From Emiliania huxleyi CCMP1516 (lineage: Eukaryota > Haptophyta > Isochrysidales > Noelaerhabdaceae): a stretch of 64,000 bases of DNA. Of this stretch, positions 1-13,815 are shown piece by piece. Position 1 is the first letter of the stretch. The number at the start of each line of letters is the position of its first letter. Below the pieces are notes generated by a model that was not told the DNA's origin, did no database searches, and worked only from the letters and a program-made list of their open reading frames with translations. The translations under genes were made by a program, and so were the position numbers. The stretch spans positions 1 to 64,000 of the forward strand of contig NW_005197722.1 of assembly GCF_000372725.1 (NCBI RefSeq). Direction: 5' to 3'.

Positions 1-1095
1 GCGGCCGCGCGGCGCAGCATCCGGTAGCCTGGCCCGTACTCGAGCCCGACGCGGCCAAACGCCGCGTACAGCCGCGCCAGGTCCACGGCGTGCGCGCAGC
101 CGGCGCGGGCGGGCGCGAGCGCGAGCGGCGCGAGCCGGCTGTCGGACGCGGCGGCCGAGCCGCCGCAGTGCGCGGTGCGCTGCTCGTCCAGCTCGCTCCG
201 GATCTCGAACCGCTCCTCCGCGCCGCCCAGCTCGCAGCTCAGCCACAGCCGGTCGAGCGAGCCGTCCAGTAGAAAGGGCTGCAGGAAGAAGGCGCGACGC
301 AGCACCGCGCCGCCGCCAGCACCACCCGACGCGGCGACGCACGCCGCGCGCGCCATCTCGAGGTAGCCCGCGCCGGGGAACACGACGCGCCCCTGCACGA
401 CGTGGTCGGCCACCAGCGCCAGCAGCGCCCCCGCCGCCGGCGACCGCAGCGTCACCGAGCCTCCCTCCTCCCCCTCGGCCCTCCGGTGCGTCAGAGGGTG
501 CGGCGTCTCGCGCCACGCGAAGCGGCGACGCAGGTACCGAGGCGGCTCGATGCCGGCCTCCGGCCCGCCCCGCTCCGCCGCCGCCTCCACCTGCAGCACC
601 GCGTGCGCGATCGTGCCGCTGTACCCAAACGAGCTCACGCCGCTGACGCGGGCAGAGGCGCCGTCGGAGGGCGCCGGCAGAGGCGCGAGGCCGACTGGCA
701 GCAGCGCCGAGGACCCGCGCAGCGCGGCGCTGACGTGCTCGTTGAGGAGGCGCAGCATCGCGTTCGGAGGCGCCTCCGCGTGAGAGAGGGACAGGGCGAG
801 CCGCACCATCCCCGACGCGCCCGAGGAGGTTTCTGCGTGGCCGGCATTGGCCTTGATGCCCGCGAGCGAGATCGGCTCCGAGGCTGGCGACCGCCTCGCA
901 ATCACGGCCGCCTTGAGCGAGCCGGCCTCGATCGGGTCGCCGAGCGGCGTGCCCGTGCCGTGCGCCTCGACGCAGCCAAGCTGGTCGGGTGAGGCCGCCG
1001 CGTCCGCCAGCGCCGCCGATAGCAAGCCCTGCTGCGCCAGCCCGTTTGGCGCCGTCAGGCTCGCGCTCTTGCCGTCCTGCCGCACGCAGCTGCCG
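1..1095 (-). repeat. Near-identical copy of 9752-10846 (KS-DH half-module)
   Basis: KS3 C-terminal half plus DH3 matches KS1-DH1 at a constant offset of 9751 bases with very few differences, silent sites included. The match stops sharply at 1095/10846. A third, partial copy (DH2) lies at about 4974-5290. Confidence 0.9.
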
Positions 1096-4000
1096 AGCAA
1101 TGCGAACCTTCTGAGGCCGCCTCCACCGCTCCGCTGCAGCGCCGCGGAGCACATCGACTCGCCGCGCAGGTACCCGTCCGCGCGAGCGTCAAACGTGTGG
1201 CAGTGGCCTCGCGCGGAGGTCATGCCCGCCGTGGCAAAGGTGACTCCGACGCCGGGCAGCAGCATCAGGTTGACGCCCGAGACGAGGCCGCGCTCACACT
1301 CGCACAGCTGCAGCGCCCGCATGGCGCCGTGGTTGGCAGAGAGCACGGACGAGCACGCCGTGTCGTACGAGACGCACGGCCCCTGCATCCCGAGAGTGAA
1401 GGAGATGCGGCCGGCCGCGATGGAGACAGCGCTGCCCGTCGCCGCGTACACGCTCCGCCCGAGCGGCGAGTACTTAACGATGTCCACCCAATCGTTGGAG
1501 GCGATGCCGACAAAGACGCCCGAGACGGTACCCGCGAGCGACGCCTTGTCGAGCGCCGCCGCGTGGAGGGCCGCGTAGCTGCTCTCGAGCAGCAGCCGCT
1601 GCTGCGGGTCCACCGCGACCGACTCCGCTGGCGAGACGCTGAACCGCGCGTTATCGAAGTGCGCGGCGTCGCGGAGGAAGCCGCCGTGCCGCACCCGCAG
1701 CGCCACTTCCCCCTCCAGCTGCGCGAGGCCGTCATCCCCCCACCGCTCGGGCGGCACCTCTGCGGACACGTCGCTGCCGCACGCGACGAGGCTGCGCATC
1801 GCACACGCCGTCGTGACGCCGCCAGGTAGCCGTGCGGCGAGCCCGTCGACGTCGACCCAAACGTCAGCACTTGAGCACTTGGGCGGAGGCGGTGCGCTCG
1901 GTGGCAAGTCGGCGAGGCTGTCGTGGGAGGGCTCCTCGGCGGTGTCCGCAAAGTAGCCCGCGAGCTGGCGCGCCGTCGGGTAGTCGAAGATGAGCGTCGA
2001 AGGCAGCGTCATGCCCGACTGCGCCTGCAGCTGGTTGCCCAGCTCGACCGCGGCGAGCGAGTCGAGGCCAGACTCCATCAGCGGCGCGTCCGGGTCGACG
2101 CTCTCGCCCGTGGTGCTGTAGAGGGTCTCGAGCAGCGACTCGAGGGTGATGGGGCCCGCCGGGCCGGCGGCGCTCGCAGCCGCAACCTTGAGGCCTGCAA
2201 AGTGGCTGAGGATGGGCGGCACCTGCGGCATGACTCCAAGGAAGCGGCTCCACGAGATGAGCACCAAGCTCATCACCGGCGGCCCGCGCGGCAGCAACGT
2301 CGCTCTCCACGCCATCGAGCCGCTCGCATACTCGATGAGCGAGATGCCGGCCGACTGCAGCCGCTGGTTGACCGTGGCGCCGGCCGCCGCCATGCCGACG
2401 TCCGCCCACGGGCCCCACTGCACGCTCGAGGCCGCCTGTGCGCGAAGGCGGCGGCACGCGGCGAGCGAGTCGAGGCAGCTATTGGCGGCCGAGTAGTTTG
2501 CCTGACCCGCGCCCCCAAACAGGGACGCAATGGAGGAGAAGAGCACGCAAGAGTCGAGAACCGCGACCGCAGCCGCGCGCTGCAACGCCCATGCACCGAG
2601 CGCCTTGGGCGCGTAGGAGCGACGCAGCAGCTCCGCGGATTGGGACGAGAGGAGGCTGTCGGCCAGCACGCCCGCTGCGTGCCAGAAGCCTCGCAGCGGC
2701 GTGCCGGACGGCTGCAGAGCGGCGGCAAGCAGCCGGCGCACCTCGGCCTCCTCCGAGGTGTCGCAGCACGCGACTGCGATGCTCTCCCCGCCGCTGCCTG
2801 CACCGCCGGCCGCCCGCACAAGCCGGGCGCGGCTCGCCGCCGCCACGCCGCCGCTGCGCGACGCGAGCACGACCGTGTCAGCGCCGCTCTCGAGGAGCCA
2901 GCGCGCGTTGAGCACGCCGAGGCCGCCGCTGCCGCCCGTCAGCACGTGCGCCCCTGCCGGCCGCGCCTCGCGCAGCGGCGGCAGCCGCACGACCACCTTG
3001 CCAATGTTGAGCCCGCCCTGCAGGCAGCGGAACGCCGACTGCACGCCCCCCTCGAGCTCGAAGCAGCGCAGCGGCAGCCCGTGCAGCACGCGGCTCGCCA
3101 GCCGCGCCGAGAGCAGTCGCAGCGTGCGGCCCATCCACCACGGCGCCTGCTCGATGGTGCTGTCGAGCGCGATCGCCACGTAGCGCGCGGCCGCCGACGC
3201 CGCCTCGCGCCGCTCGTAGCTCCACACCGCGCGCTTGCCAATCTCGCACAAGCGGCCGCCCTCGCGCAGCAGCGCAAAGGAGACGGCGATGAAGTCGGCC
3301 GAGAGGCTGTTGAGGACGGAGTGCAGCCGGCGCGCCCGCAGCTGCGTCGGCAGGCCGAGCGCGAAGGCGGCGGGCTCGCGCGAGCTCGTCGTCGCGTCAA
3401 ACAGGCGGGCGGAGCGGAGGAAGTGGTGCTTCTGCGGCTTGCCCGCCGTCGCCGCCGCGCCGCCGACGCGCAGCCAGCGCGCGTACTCGGCAGCGGCGAG
3501 GCCGACGCCGCCCGCGCCCGCCTGGAGCAGCAGCGCGCTCCCCGCCAGCGGCCTCGCCGCCAGCCACGCCTGGTGGACGGTGCTCCACGTCGTCGGCAGC
3601 GTGCACGCCTCGTCGGGCGACATGGACGGCTCCATCGCAGCGACGAGCCGGCAGTCGGTGCGCGCCACGCTCGCCAGCGCCGCCAGCGCGTGCCCCACGA
3701 CGGCGTCGCCCACGGCGATGTGGCGGACGTCGGCGCCGAGCGCGGCGACGCGGGACGCGCTGTCCGCGCCCGGCTCGCCCGGGTCGCCGGGGTACACGCC
3801 GAGCACGTTGAGCACGTCGCGAAAGTTGAGCCCCACCGCGCAGACCCGCACCTCCGCCTCGCCGCGCACGCACGCAGACTCGTCGCGCAGCTGCGGCACC
3901 ACCCGCAGGCCGCCCACCGCGCCCCGCGCGTCGAAGTGCAGCCTGACCGGCCCGCAGAGCGAACCGGCCGCCGGGGCGAGCCGAGGCACCAGCCACGCGC

Positions 4001-7000
4001 CACCGCTCCACACGTGCTCCGGCTCGCTCGACTCGTCCCTCGAGGCACCCGCGAGCAGCGGCAGGATCGACCGGCTGACAGCGCCTGCCGACCGGCCGAC
4101 CTCCTCGTCCACGAGCGCGAGGACAGCCGCGGGCGCCTCGGCGCGCCCGGTGCGGGAGAGGCCGAGCAGGCCGGCGTGCGAGACGCTCGGACCGCTCGCG
4201 ACGCGAGGCCCCGTCGTGCCCGCCGTCACAAACGCGCACGGCGGCGCGCTGCGAGAGGAGACGGCGGCTCGCAGCAGCTCCAGCGCCGCGGCAAGGAAAG
4301 GCAGCGCCAAACTGTGCGGCTGGCCGCCGCTCGCTCCGGAGCTAAGCAGCAGCGCGCGCGCCAAAGCCGGTGCCACCGAAGCCCGTGCCACGCTGTCCGA
4401 CGGCGCCACGCTGTCCGAGGAGCGTGCGAGCGGCCTGCCGGCTCCCAGCGCGAGCACCGCCGCCTCGTCGCCGGCCGCGTCCGCCTCCGGCACCGGCTGC
4501 CACGCCGTCGCGTACAGGAGCGCGGGAGTGCGGGCCTCGGCGCGTCGCGACGCCTTGTACACGCGCGTCTCGAAGCCGCGAAGTCGCACGCCGACCGTCC
4601 GCCTGGCCTGTGCCAGCCACACGTCCGAAAGGCCGTCGCGCTGCCGCTGCACGAGCGAGAGCATCTCTCGCCCGCTGGCCGACAGCAGCGTCGCCTCGGC
4701 AACCGAGAAGGGCAGCCTGGTCTCACTCGAGCTCCCCTGGATAAGGCCCGTCTGCTGGAGCGCGCCGTCCAGATCGGCCGGGTGGACCCGCGTGCCCTCG
4801 AGCTCGCACCGCCTGCGCAGCCACGCGGACGACGCCGTGGCGTCGGCCGAGACCGCGACCTGGCGCAGCATCCGGTAGCCTGGGCCGTACTCGAGCCCGA
4901 CGGAGCGGCACGCAGCGTAGAATTGGCCGAGGTCGACGAGGTAGCTGCAGGCGCAGCGGGCAGAAGCGGGAGAGGCGAGCGGCGCGAGCCGGCTGTCGGA
5001 CGCGGCGGCCGAGCCGCCGCAGTGCGCGGTGCGCTGCTCGTCCAGCTCGCTCCGGATCTCGAACCGCTCCTCCGCGCCGCCCAGCTCGCAGCTCAGCCAC
5101 AGCCGGTCGAGCGAGCCGTCCAGTAGAAAGGGCTGCAGGAAGAAGGCGCGACGCAGCACCGCGCCGCCGCCAGCACCACCCGACGCGGCGACGCACGCCG
5201 CGCGCGCCATCTCGAGGTAGCCTGCGCCGGGGAACACGACGCGCCCCTGCACGACGTGGTCGGCCACCAGCGCCAGCAGCGCCCCCGCCGCCGGAGTGCG
5301 ATACGTGACCGGGTCGCCGGGCTCGTCCCGCAAGGGCGGGCCGCGGACCAGCGGGTGGAGCGGCTCGAGCCACGCGAACCGCCGCTGCCTGTAGGCAGGC
5401 GGCGAGGCCGACTGCGCGTCCGGGGCGGGGATGCGAGCCCTCGCGCGCAGCACAGCGTGGGCGATCGTCCCCGCATACCCAAACGAGCTGACGCCACCGA
5501 CACGGCCGTGGTCGCTCGCGCCCGCAGGCACCGGGGCGAGCTGCGCGGGGAGGGCGCACGAGGCGCCCTGGAGTGCGGCGTCCACGTGCTCGTTGATCGA
5601 GTGGAGCTGGCCGTTGGGGGCCGCCTCGCCTCGCCGCAGGCCGGCCGCGAGGACGAGCAGGCCCGCCAGGCCCGCGCCTATGGTCGTGTCGTCGACACGT
5701 CATGGACGTGCAGTGGCGCTCGTGCAGCCCCGGAGAGGCCAGGGCGCCGGGCTCGGTATGGCCGACGCAAGACTTGACGCTGCCGAGCGCAAGCACGCTC
5801 TCCCCGCGCCCTTCGATCAGCGCCGCCACCGAGCGAGCCTCGATCGGGTCGCCGAGCGGCGTGCCCGTGCCGTGCGCCTCCATCATCGGCATCTCGCCAG
5901 CACGCACGCCCGCGAAGGCCAGCGCCGCCCGCAGCAGCGCCTGCTGCGCCAGCCCGTTTGGCGCCGTCAGGCTCGCGCTCTTGCCGTCCTGCCGCACGCA
6001 GCTGCCGAGCACCTCCGTGCCGGCGGCATCAGAGGGAGAGTCAGAGGGGGTGGTGCCTGCGCGCAGTGACACCGCCGTGCACGAGTCGCTTCGCACGTAC
6101 CCGTCCGCGCGGCTGTCGAAGGTGTGGCAGTGGCCCCGAGCCGAGGTCATGCCGGCCTGCGCGACGACGGCGCTCGCCTCCAGGTCGAAGAGCATGTTGA
6201 CGCCCGACGCGAGCGAGGTGGAACACTCGCCGCGCCGCAGCGCGTGCACGCCGCCGTGCAGCGCCGCGAGGGCGCTCGAGCAGGCCGTGTCGAAGGAGAC
6301 GCACGGCCCCTGCAGCCCGAGGGCAAAGGAGACGCGGCCGACCGTCACCGAGCATGTGGCGGCCGTTGCGGCGTAGACGCTCTTGCCCAGCGGGCTGCTC
6401 CGCAGCACCGCGCTGTACTCGGAGGCCCACATGCCGACAAAGGCACCGACCAGGCTGCCCAGCATGCGCGCCCGGTCGAGGCCGCCGGCCTGCAGCGCCT
6501 CGTAGCCGCGCTCGAGGACCTGTCGCTGCTGCGGGTCGACCACCCTCGCCTCGGACGGCGAGATGCCGAAGAAGGCGTTGTCGAAGAGCTCCGCCTGGAG
6601 CAGGAAGCCCGCGTGCCTCAGCCGGTCGGCGACGGCCGGAGGGACGGCCTCCGACGAGCCTCCCCAGCGCAAGCGGGCGGCGGTGTCGTGGCTGATCATG
6701 CTGCTGCCCGTGGCGGCCATCTGCCACGCCAGCGACACAGAGACGGCGCCCCCAGGCAGGCGGCCGCTGGTGCCGACGACGCGCACCACATCCTGGCCTT
6801 GCGGGGCTGGGCCGTGCGCTGAGTCGTGCGCCGCCGCCTCAGCCTCCCGCGCTGATGCCTTCGGCTCAAAGTAGCCCGCGAGCTGGCGCGCCGTCGGGTA
6901 GTCGAAGATGAGCGTCGACGGCAGCGTCATGCCCGACTGCGCCTGCAGCTGGTTGCCCAGCTCGACCGCGGCGAGCGAGTCGAGGCCAGACTCCATCAGC

Positions 7001-10000
7001 GGCGCGTCCGGGTCGACGCTCTGCCCCGTCGTCTCGTGCAGCATCTCGAGCAGCGACTCCATCGTGATCGGCACCGCGGGCCCGCCGCCGGACGCGCCCG
7101 CCGCGGAGACCGCGACGCGCTGGCCCTCAAAGCTGGACAGCAGCGGCGGCACCTGCGGCATCATGCCGAGGAACTTGCCCCACGCCACCAGCACCGCCGC
7201 CACCACGGCCGGGCTGCGCGGAAGCAGCGACGCTTGCCACGCCGCGACGCCGTGGGAGCGCTCGATGAGCGAGATGCCGGCCGACTGCAGCCGCTGGCTC
7301 ACCGAGCCGGCCGCCGCCATCCCCACCTCGGCCCACGGGCCCCACTGCACGCTCGAGGCCGCCTGCGCGCGAAGGCGGCGGCACGCGGCGAGCGAGTCGA
7401 GGCAGCCGTTGGCGGCCGAGTAGTTTGCCTGCGCGCCGCCGCCGAGCAGCGCCGCGATCGACGAGAAGAGCACGCACGCGGCGAGCGGCGAGCAGGCGAC
7501 CGCGCGCTGCAGCGCCCATGCGCCGTGCGCCTTGGGCGCGTAGACGCGACGTAGAGAAGAGGGGGTCTGCGATGGAAGCAAGCTGTCGGCCAGCACGCCC
7601 GCTGCGTGCCACACGCCGTGTAGCGGGGGGGCGCAAGCCTCCGAGACGCCGGCGACAAGAGCCTGCACATTGATCGCGTCGGCAGTATTGCAAGCCACGA
7701 CAAACACGCGGTCCAACTCGACCATCGACCGCTTGCTCGCCGCCGCCACGCCGCCGCTGCGCGACGCGAGCACGACCGTGTCAGCGCCGCTCTCGAGGAG
7801 CCAGCGCGCGTTGAGCACGCCGAGGCCGCCGCTGCCGCCCGTCAGCACGTGCGCCCCCGCCGGCCGCGCCTCGCGCAGCGGCGGCAGCCGCACGACCACC
7901 TTGCCAATGTTGAGCCCGCCCTGCAGGCAGCGGAACGCCGACTGCACGCCCCCCTCGAGCTCGAAGCAGCGCAGCGGCAGCCCGTGCAGCACGCGGCTCG
8001 CCAGCCGCGCCGAGAGCAGTCGCAGCGTGCGGCCCATCCACCACGGCGCCTGCTCGATGGTGCTGTCGAGCGCGATCGCCACGTAGCGCGCGGCCGCCGA
8101 CGCCGCCTCGCGCCGCTCGTAGCTCCACACCGCGCGCTTGCCAATCTCGCACAGCCGGCCGCCCTCGCGCAGCAGCGCAAAGGAGACGGCGATGAAGTCG
8201 GCCGAGAGGCTGTTGAGGACGGAGTGCAGCCGGCGCGCCCGCAGCTGCGTCGGCAGGCCGAGCGCGAAGGCGGCGGGCTCGCGCGAGCTCGTCGTCGCGT
8301 CAAACAGGCGGGCGGAGCGGAGGAAGTGGTGCTTCTGCGGCTTGCCCGCCGTCGCCGCCGCGCCGCCGACGCGCAGCCAGCGCGCGTACTCGGCAGCGGC
8401 GAGGCCGACGCCGCCCGCGCCCGCCTGGAGCAGCAGCGCGCTCCCCGCCAGCGGCCTCGCCGCCAGCCACGCCTGGTGGACGGTGCTCCACGTCGTTGGC
8501 AGCGTGCACGCCTCGTCGGGCGACATGGACGGCTCCATCGCAGCGACGAGCCGGCAGTCGGTGCGCGCCACGCTCGCCAGCGCCGCCAGCGCGTGCCCCA
8601 CGACGGCGTCGCCCACGGCGATGTGGCGGACGTCGGCGCCGAGCGCGGCGACGCGGGACGCGCTGTCCGCGCCCGGCTCGCCCGGGTCGCCGGGGTACAC
8701 GCCGAGCACGTTGAGCACGTCGCGAAAGTTGAGCCCCACCGCGCAGACCCGCACCTCCGCCTCGCCGCGCACGCACGCAGACTCGTCGCGCAGCTGCGGC
8801 ACCACCCGCAGGCCGCCCACCGCGCCCCGCGCGTCGAAGTGCAGCCTGACCGGCCCGCAGAGCGAACCGGCCGCCGGGGCGAGCCGAGGCACCCGCACCG
8901 CATTCCCATCGATCACGTGCTCCGGCTCAGCGAGGCCTGGCCCGAGGAGGCCAGTCGCCGCGCGGGCCGCGGCGTGGCGCGAGGCCGCCCGAGACACGGC
9001 GGCGGTGTCGGCGCAGGCGAGGCACGCCGCGGGCGCCTCGGCGCGAGCCGAGCGGGTCAGGCCGAGCAGGCCGGCGTGCGAGACGCTGCTTGCCGCGGCG
9101 GCGCCTCGGCCCATGACGCCCGAAGTGAGGAAAGTGCACGGCAGCGCCCTCCGCGCGACGGCGTTGGCCCGGACGATCGCGAGTGCGGCGGCGAGCGTCG
9201 GGAGCGCGATGCCGTGCGGCGTTGCGTCTTGGCTGCCCGCCTCGAAGAGCAGGGCGCCGCAGCCTGCCCCCGCCGGCCTGGCTGGAGGGAGGGGCCCGGC
9301 CGCGGCGCCTCGGACTGCGGCGCTCAGGCTGAGGGGCGAGGAGGTCGTCTCGGCGGGGCTCCCGTCCTCGCGCGGAGGAGGGGCCGCCTGCCACAGCGTC
9401 CTGTAGAGGTGCATCTGCCGCGCCGCCTCGGCGGAGCGGACGGCCTTGTACACGCGCGTCTCGAATGCGTCGAGATGCGTGCCGGGCGGATCCCCTCTGC
9501 CGTGCCGTGAGAGCCAAACGCCGGAAGTCGTGTCGCTCTGACGGGCGACGGCGGAGCAGAGCCGACCCGAGGCGGACGCGAGCCGCGCCTCGCCGACCGA
9601 GAAGGGCAGCCGGATCTCGTCGCTCGACGCGCCCTGCGCCAGCAGCGCCGTCTGCTGGATCGCGCCGTCCAAATCGGCCGGGTGGACCCGCGTGCCCTCG
9701 CGGCGGCACCGCCGATGCAGCCACGCCACCGACGCGCTGGCGTCGCCGGCGGCGGCCGCGCGGCGCAGCATCCGGTAGCCTGGCCCGTACTCGAGCCCGA
9801 CGCGGCCAAACGCCGCGTACAGCCGCGCCAGGTCCACGGCGTGCGCGCAGCCGGCGCGGGCGGGCGCGAGCGCGAGCGGCGCGAGCCGGCTGTCGGACGC
9901 GGCGGCCGAGCCGCCGCAGTGCGCGGTGCGCTGCTCGTCCAGCTCGCTCCGGATCTCGAACCGCTCCTCCGCGCCGCCCAGCTCGCAGCTCAGCCACAGC

Positions 10001-12924
10001 CGGTCGAGCGAGCCGTCCAGTAGAAAGGGCTGCAGGAAGAAGGCGCGACGCAGCACCGCGCCGCCGCCAGCACCACCCGACGCGGCGACGCACGCCGCGC
10101 GCGCCATCTCGAGGTAGCCCGCGCCGGGGAACACGACGCGCCCCTGCACGACGTGGTCGGCCACCAGCGCCAGCAGCGCCCCCGCCGCCGGAGTGCGATA
10201 CGTGACCGAGCCTCCCTCCTCCCCCTCGGCCCTCCGGTGCGTCAGAGGGTGCGGCGTCTCGCGCCACGCGAAGCGGCGACGCAGGTACCGAGGCGGCTCG
10301 ATGCCGACCTCCGGCCCGCCCCGCTCCGCCGCCGCCTCCACCTGCAGCACCGCGTGCGCGATCGTGCCGCTGTACCCAAACGAGCTCACGCCGCCGACGC
10401 GGGCGGAGGCGCCGTCGGAGGGCGCCGGCAGAGGCGCGAGGCCGACTGGCAGCAGCGCCGAGGACCCGCGCAGCGCGGCGCTGACGTGCTCGTTGAGGAG
10501 GCGCAGCATCGCGTTCGGAGGCGCCTCCGCGTGAGAGAGGGACAGGGCGAGCCGCACCATCCCCGACGCGCCCGAGGAGGTTTCTGCGTGGCCGGCATTG
10601 GCCTTGATGCCCGCGAGCGAGATCGGCTCCGAGGCTGGCGACCGCCTCGCAATCACGGCCGCCTTGAGCGAGCCGGCCTCGATCGGGTCGCCGAGCGGCG
10701 TGCCCGTGCCGTGCGCCTCGACGCAGCCAAGCTGGTCGGGTGAGGCCGCCGCGTCCGCCAGCGCCGCCGATAGCAAGCCCTGCTGCGCCAGCCCGTTTGG
10801 CGCCGTCAGGCTCGCGCTCTTGCCGTCCTGCCGCACGCAGCTGCCGCTGAGGCCAAAGCGCTCCGCGACGTGTGTGAGCGGCGCGGCCTCGCGCTGGCGC
10901 AAGTACGCGCTCTCGCCTCCACCGCTCCGCTGCAGCGCCGCGGAGCACACCGACTCGCTCCGCACGTACCCGTCCGCGCGAGCGTCGAACGTGTGGCAGT
11001 GGCCTCGCGCGGAGGTCATGCCCGCCGTGGCGCACGCGACGCCCGCCGCAGGAAGGAGCATCAGGTTGACGGCGCAGACGAGGCCGGCGCTGCACTCGCT
11101 CAGCTGAAGCGCGCGCAGCGCCGCGTGGCCGGCGACGAGCGCCGCCGAGCAGGCGGTGTCGTAGGCGGCGCAGGGCCCCTGCAGGCCGAGCACAAAGGAG
11201 AGCCGCCCCGACGCGATGGAGTGGTTGCTGCCCGTGGCGGCGTAGACGCTCCTCGCCATCGGCGAGTCCCGGACGATCTCGGCCCAATCGTTGGCGGCGA
11301 TGGCGACGAAGACGCCCGTCAGCGAGCCGAGCAGCGATCCGCGCTCCCTCCCCGCGCCGTGCAGCGCCTCGTACCCGGACTCGAGCAGCAGCCGCTGCTG
11401 CGGGTCCACGGCGGCCGCCTCGGCGGGCGAGACGGAGAAGCGGGCGGGGTCGAAGAGGGAGGGGTCCGCGAGCCAGCCGCCGTGCCTCGCTCGCAGGGCA
11501 ACCTCCGGCGAGAGTGAGTCGAGCTCGGACAGCCTACTCCGCACCCACCGCCCGTGACGAGACCTCCCCGCCCCCGATGGCGGCGCGGCGGGGAGGTAGA
11601 GGCTGCCGCTCGTCGCCCCACCGCTCGGGCGGCACCTCGAGGGAGCAAGCCATGGGTCATGGCCGAGACGCAGCCGAGGTGTGGCCGAGGTAAGACGCAG
11701 CCGCCACGTAGCCGAGATGCGCACCTCGCGGACCAGCTCGCTGCCGCATGCAGCGGCGCAGCGCAGCGCGGAGGGTGCACCCACCCCCGCAGGCAGCGTC
11801 GCCGCGAGGCCGAAGACGCCGACTCGCGCCGCGAGCGCCTCGAGGCGGGCGGCGGGAAGGCCGGTGGCCGGCAGGGTGGCAGGCAGGCTGTCTTGCAGCG
11901 CCTCCTGCATGCCGCTGCTCGCAAAGAAGTCCGCGAGCTGGCGGGCAGTCGGGTGGTCGAAGATGAGGGTGGCGGGAAGCTCCTCGCCCGTCTGCTGCTG
12001 CAGCTGGTTCCCCAGCTCGACCGCGCCCACCGAGTCGAGCCCCGACTCGAGCAGCGGCGCGTCGGCGTCGATGTGCTCTCCGGACAGCTCGTACAGATTC
12101 GCGAGCACCGTCTCCAGCGTGACGGCCGGAGCGCAGGAGGCGGCGTGGGCGCCGCCGGCGGGCCGGTCGGAGGTGGCGACGAGCTGCGTGATGTCGAGCG
12201 GCGGCGCGGCCGGGGCCCCGAGAGCGCGGCTGGGAGCGCCGGCGACGCCGTTCGCCTTTGCGGCGCCGCCTGGCTTTGCGGCGCCGCCTGGCTTTGCGGC
12301 GCCGCCTGGCTTTGTGGCGCCGTCGGCCGCCGCCGCGTGGCCGCTGGCGTGGCCGTTAGGCGGGCTGACAGACCCGTTCGACGGAGCGACCGCGAACCTG
12401 TCGAGCGGCCCCTTCGGCGGCGGCCGTGGGAGCGCCAGGCTGCCTCGACCCAGGCTGCCCAGGGCCATCGCAGCAGCCTCTCTCTGCCTGGCCATCACCG
12501 CGGCGAGGGCGCAGTCAATGTGGCGGTAGCTCCCACAGTCGTTCTGGCGCCGCCCCTCCGTCAGCAGCACGAGGCGGCCGCACTCAGAGCAGGGACCGCG
12601 GTGAGACAGCGGCTGGTCGGCCCAAGAGCGGCGAGAGGACGAGGAGGAGCTGTCGCCGCCGGTGGAGGAGCCGGGGACGGGAGGCGGCGTGCGGCTCGGC
12701 GAGCTGGCGCCGGAGGAAGGCCACTCCTCGGCCATCTTCATGTAGGCGAACATGCGGCTCTGGCCGAGCAGCGACGAGGAGTAGGTGCGCAGCGTCTCTT
12801 GCTGCTCCTCGAGCCTCTTGCTCAGCTGCACAGCGATCGCTTTTGACTCCTCCGCAACGGCGAGCGCTGCCTTGGCGGCGGCGCTCGCGCTCGCAGCACT
12901 GTCCGTGCTGTCGTCCGCAGGCAT
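1..12924 (-). CDS. Giant modular type I polyketide synthase without AT domains (5' part, runs off left edge)
   Basis: Builds a polyketide chain in the cytosol by repeated condensation and full reduction; acyl units must come from a separate acyltransferase. Start taken at the ATG at 12924 (an in-frame extension to 13251 looks like leader). Order, with key codons: Cys-rich N-terminus (~12520-12600), ACP0 (Ser 12031-12033), KS1 (Cys 11149-11151; His 10711-10713 and 10588-10590), DH1 (His 10153-10155, Asp 9667-9669), pseudo-KR-like linker, ER1 (GAGGVG ~8404-8421), KR1 (Tyr 7420-7422), ACP1 (Ser 6976-6978), KS2 (Cys 6280-6282), DH2 (His 5256-5258), ER2, KR2 (Tyr 2493-2495), ACP2 (Ser 2058-2060), KS3 (Cys 1353-1355), DH3 (His 402-404). 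Only a few dozen residues separate each KS from its DH, leaving no room for an AT. Three introns (5678-5747, 11534-11609, 11636-11724) must be removed. At least 4229 residues lie in the window. The frame after 5748 stays open to the edge. Confidence 0.93.
2836..3990 (-). repeat. Near-identical copy of 7739-8893 (ER-KR segment)
   Basis: ER2 plus the start of KR2 matches ER1-KR1 over 1155 bases at a constant offset of 4903, with only a handful of substitutions and no indel visible by eye. This points to very recent duplication or gene conversion between modules. Confidence 0.92.
5678..5747 (-). other. GC-AG intron in PKS (70 nt) after KS2 second active-site His
   Basis: The frame breaks right after the GHTEP motif of KS2. 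Splicing from GC at 5747 to ATAG at 5678 joins GHTEPG to AGLAGLLVL, the expected KS continuation, and opens a frame that runs to base 1. Without this splice the protein would end in nonsense near 4723. The first bases of intron and of following exon share GGCGC. Confidence 0.85.
11534..11724 (-). other. Two PKS introns flanking a 26-nt microexon (11610-11635)
   Basis: Between the start of KS1 and its body the reading frame carries about 55 residues absent from KS2 and KS3. Removing 11636-11724 (89 nt, GT-AG) and 11534-11609 (76 nt, GC-AG) leaves a 26-nt exon that encodes the conserved VPPERWGDE stretch, also present uninterrupted in KS3 (VPPERWGDD). Both introns together are a multiple of three, so the read-through frame looks open but is not coding. 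Confidence 0.8.
12253..12318 (-). repeat. Tandem 18-bp coding repeat (KPGGAA) in PKS N-terminus
   Basis: About three and a half copies of an 18-bp unit encode K-P-G-G-A-A repeats in the flexible N-terminal segment before ACP0. In-frame unit length keeps the protein open. Confidence 0.85.
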
Positions 12925-13711
<787 letters not shown>

Positions 13712-13815
13712 AGTTAGGACTTCGGGCAGCGCCCGGTGTATACACGCGTTGCATGTGTAAGGGCGAGAGCTGTGTTCGACCTTGAGCCTTGAATACGATT
13801 AGACAACATTTGAGT

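Noticed and set aside
1923..5126. 1067-residue plus-strand frame
   Set aside because: Arg-rich shadow of the PKS on the opposite strand; no domain, and codon periodicity belongs to the minus frame.
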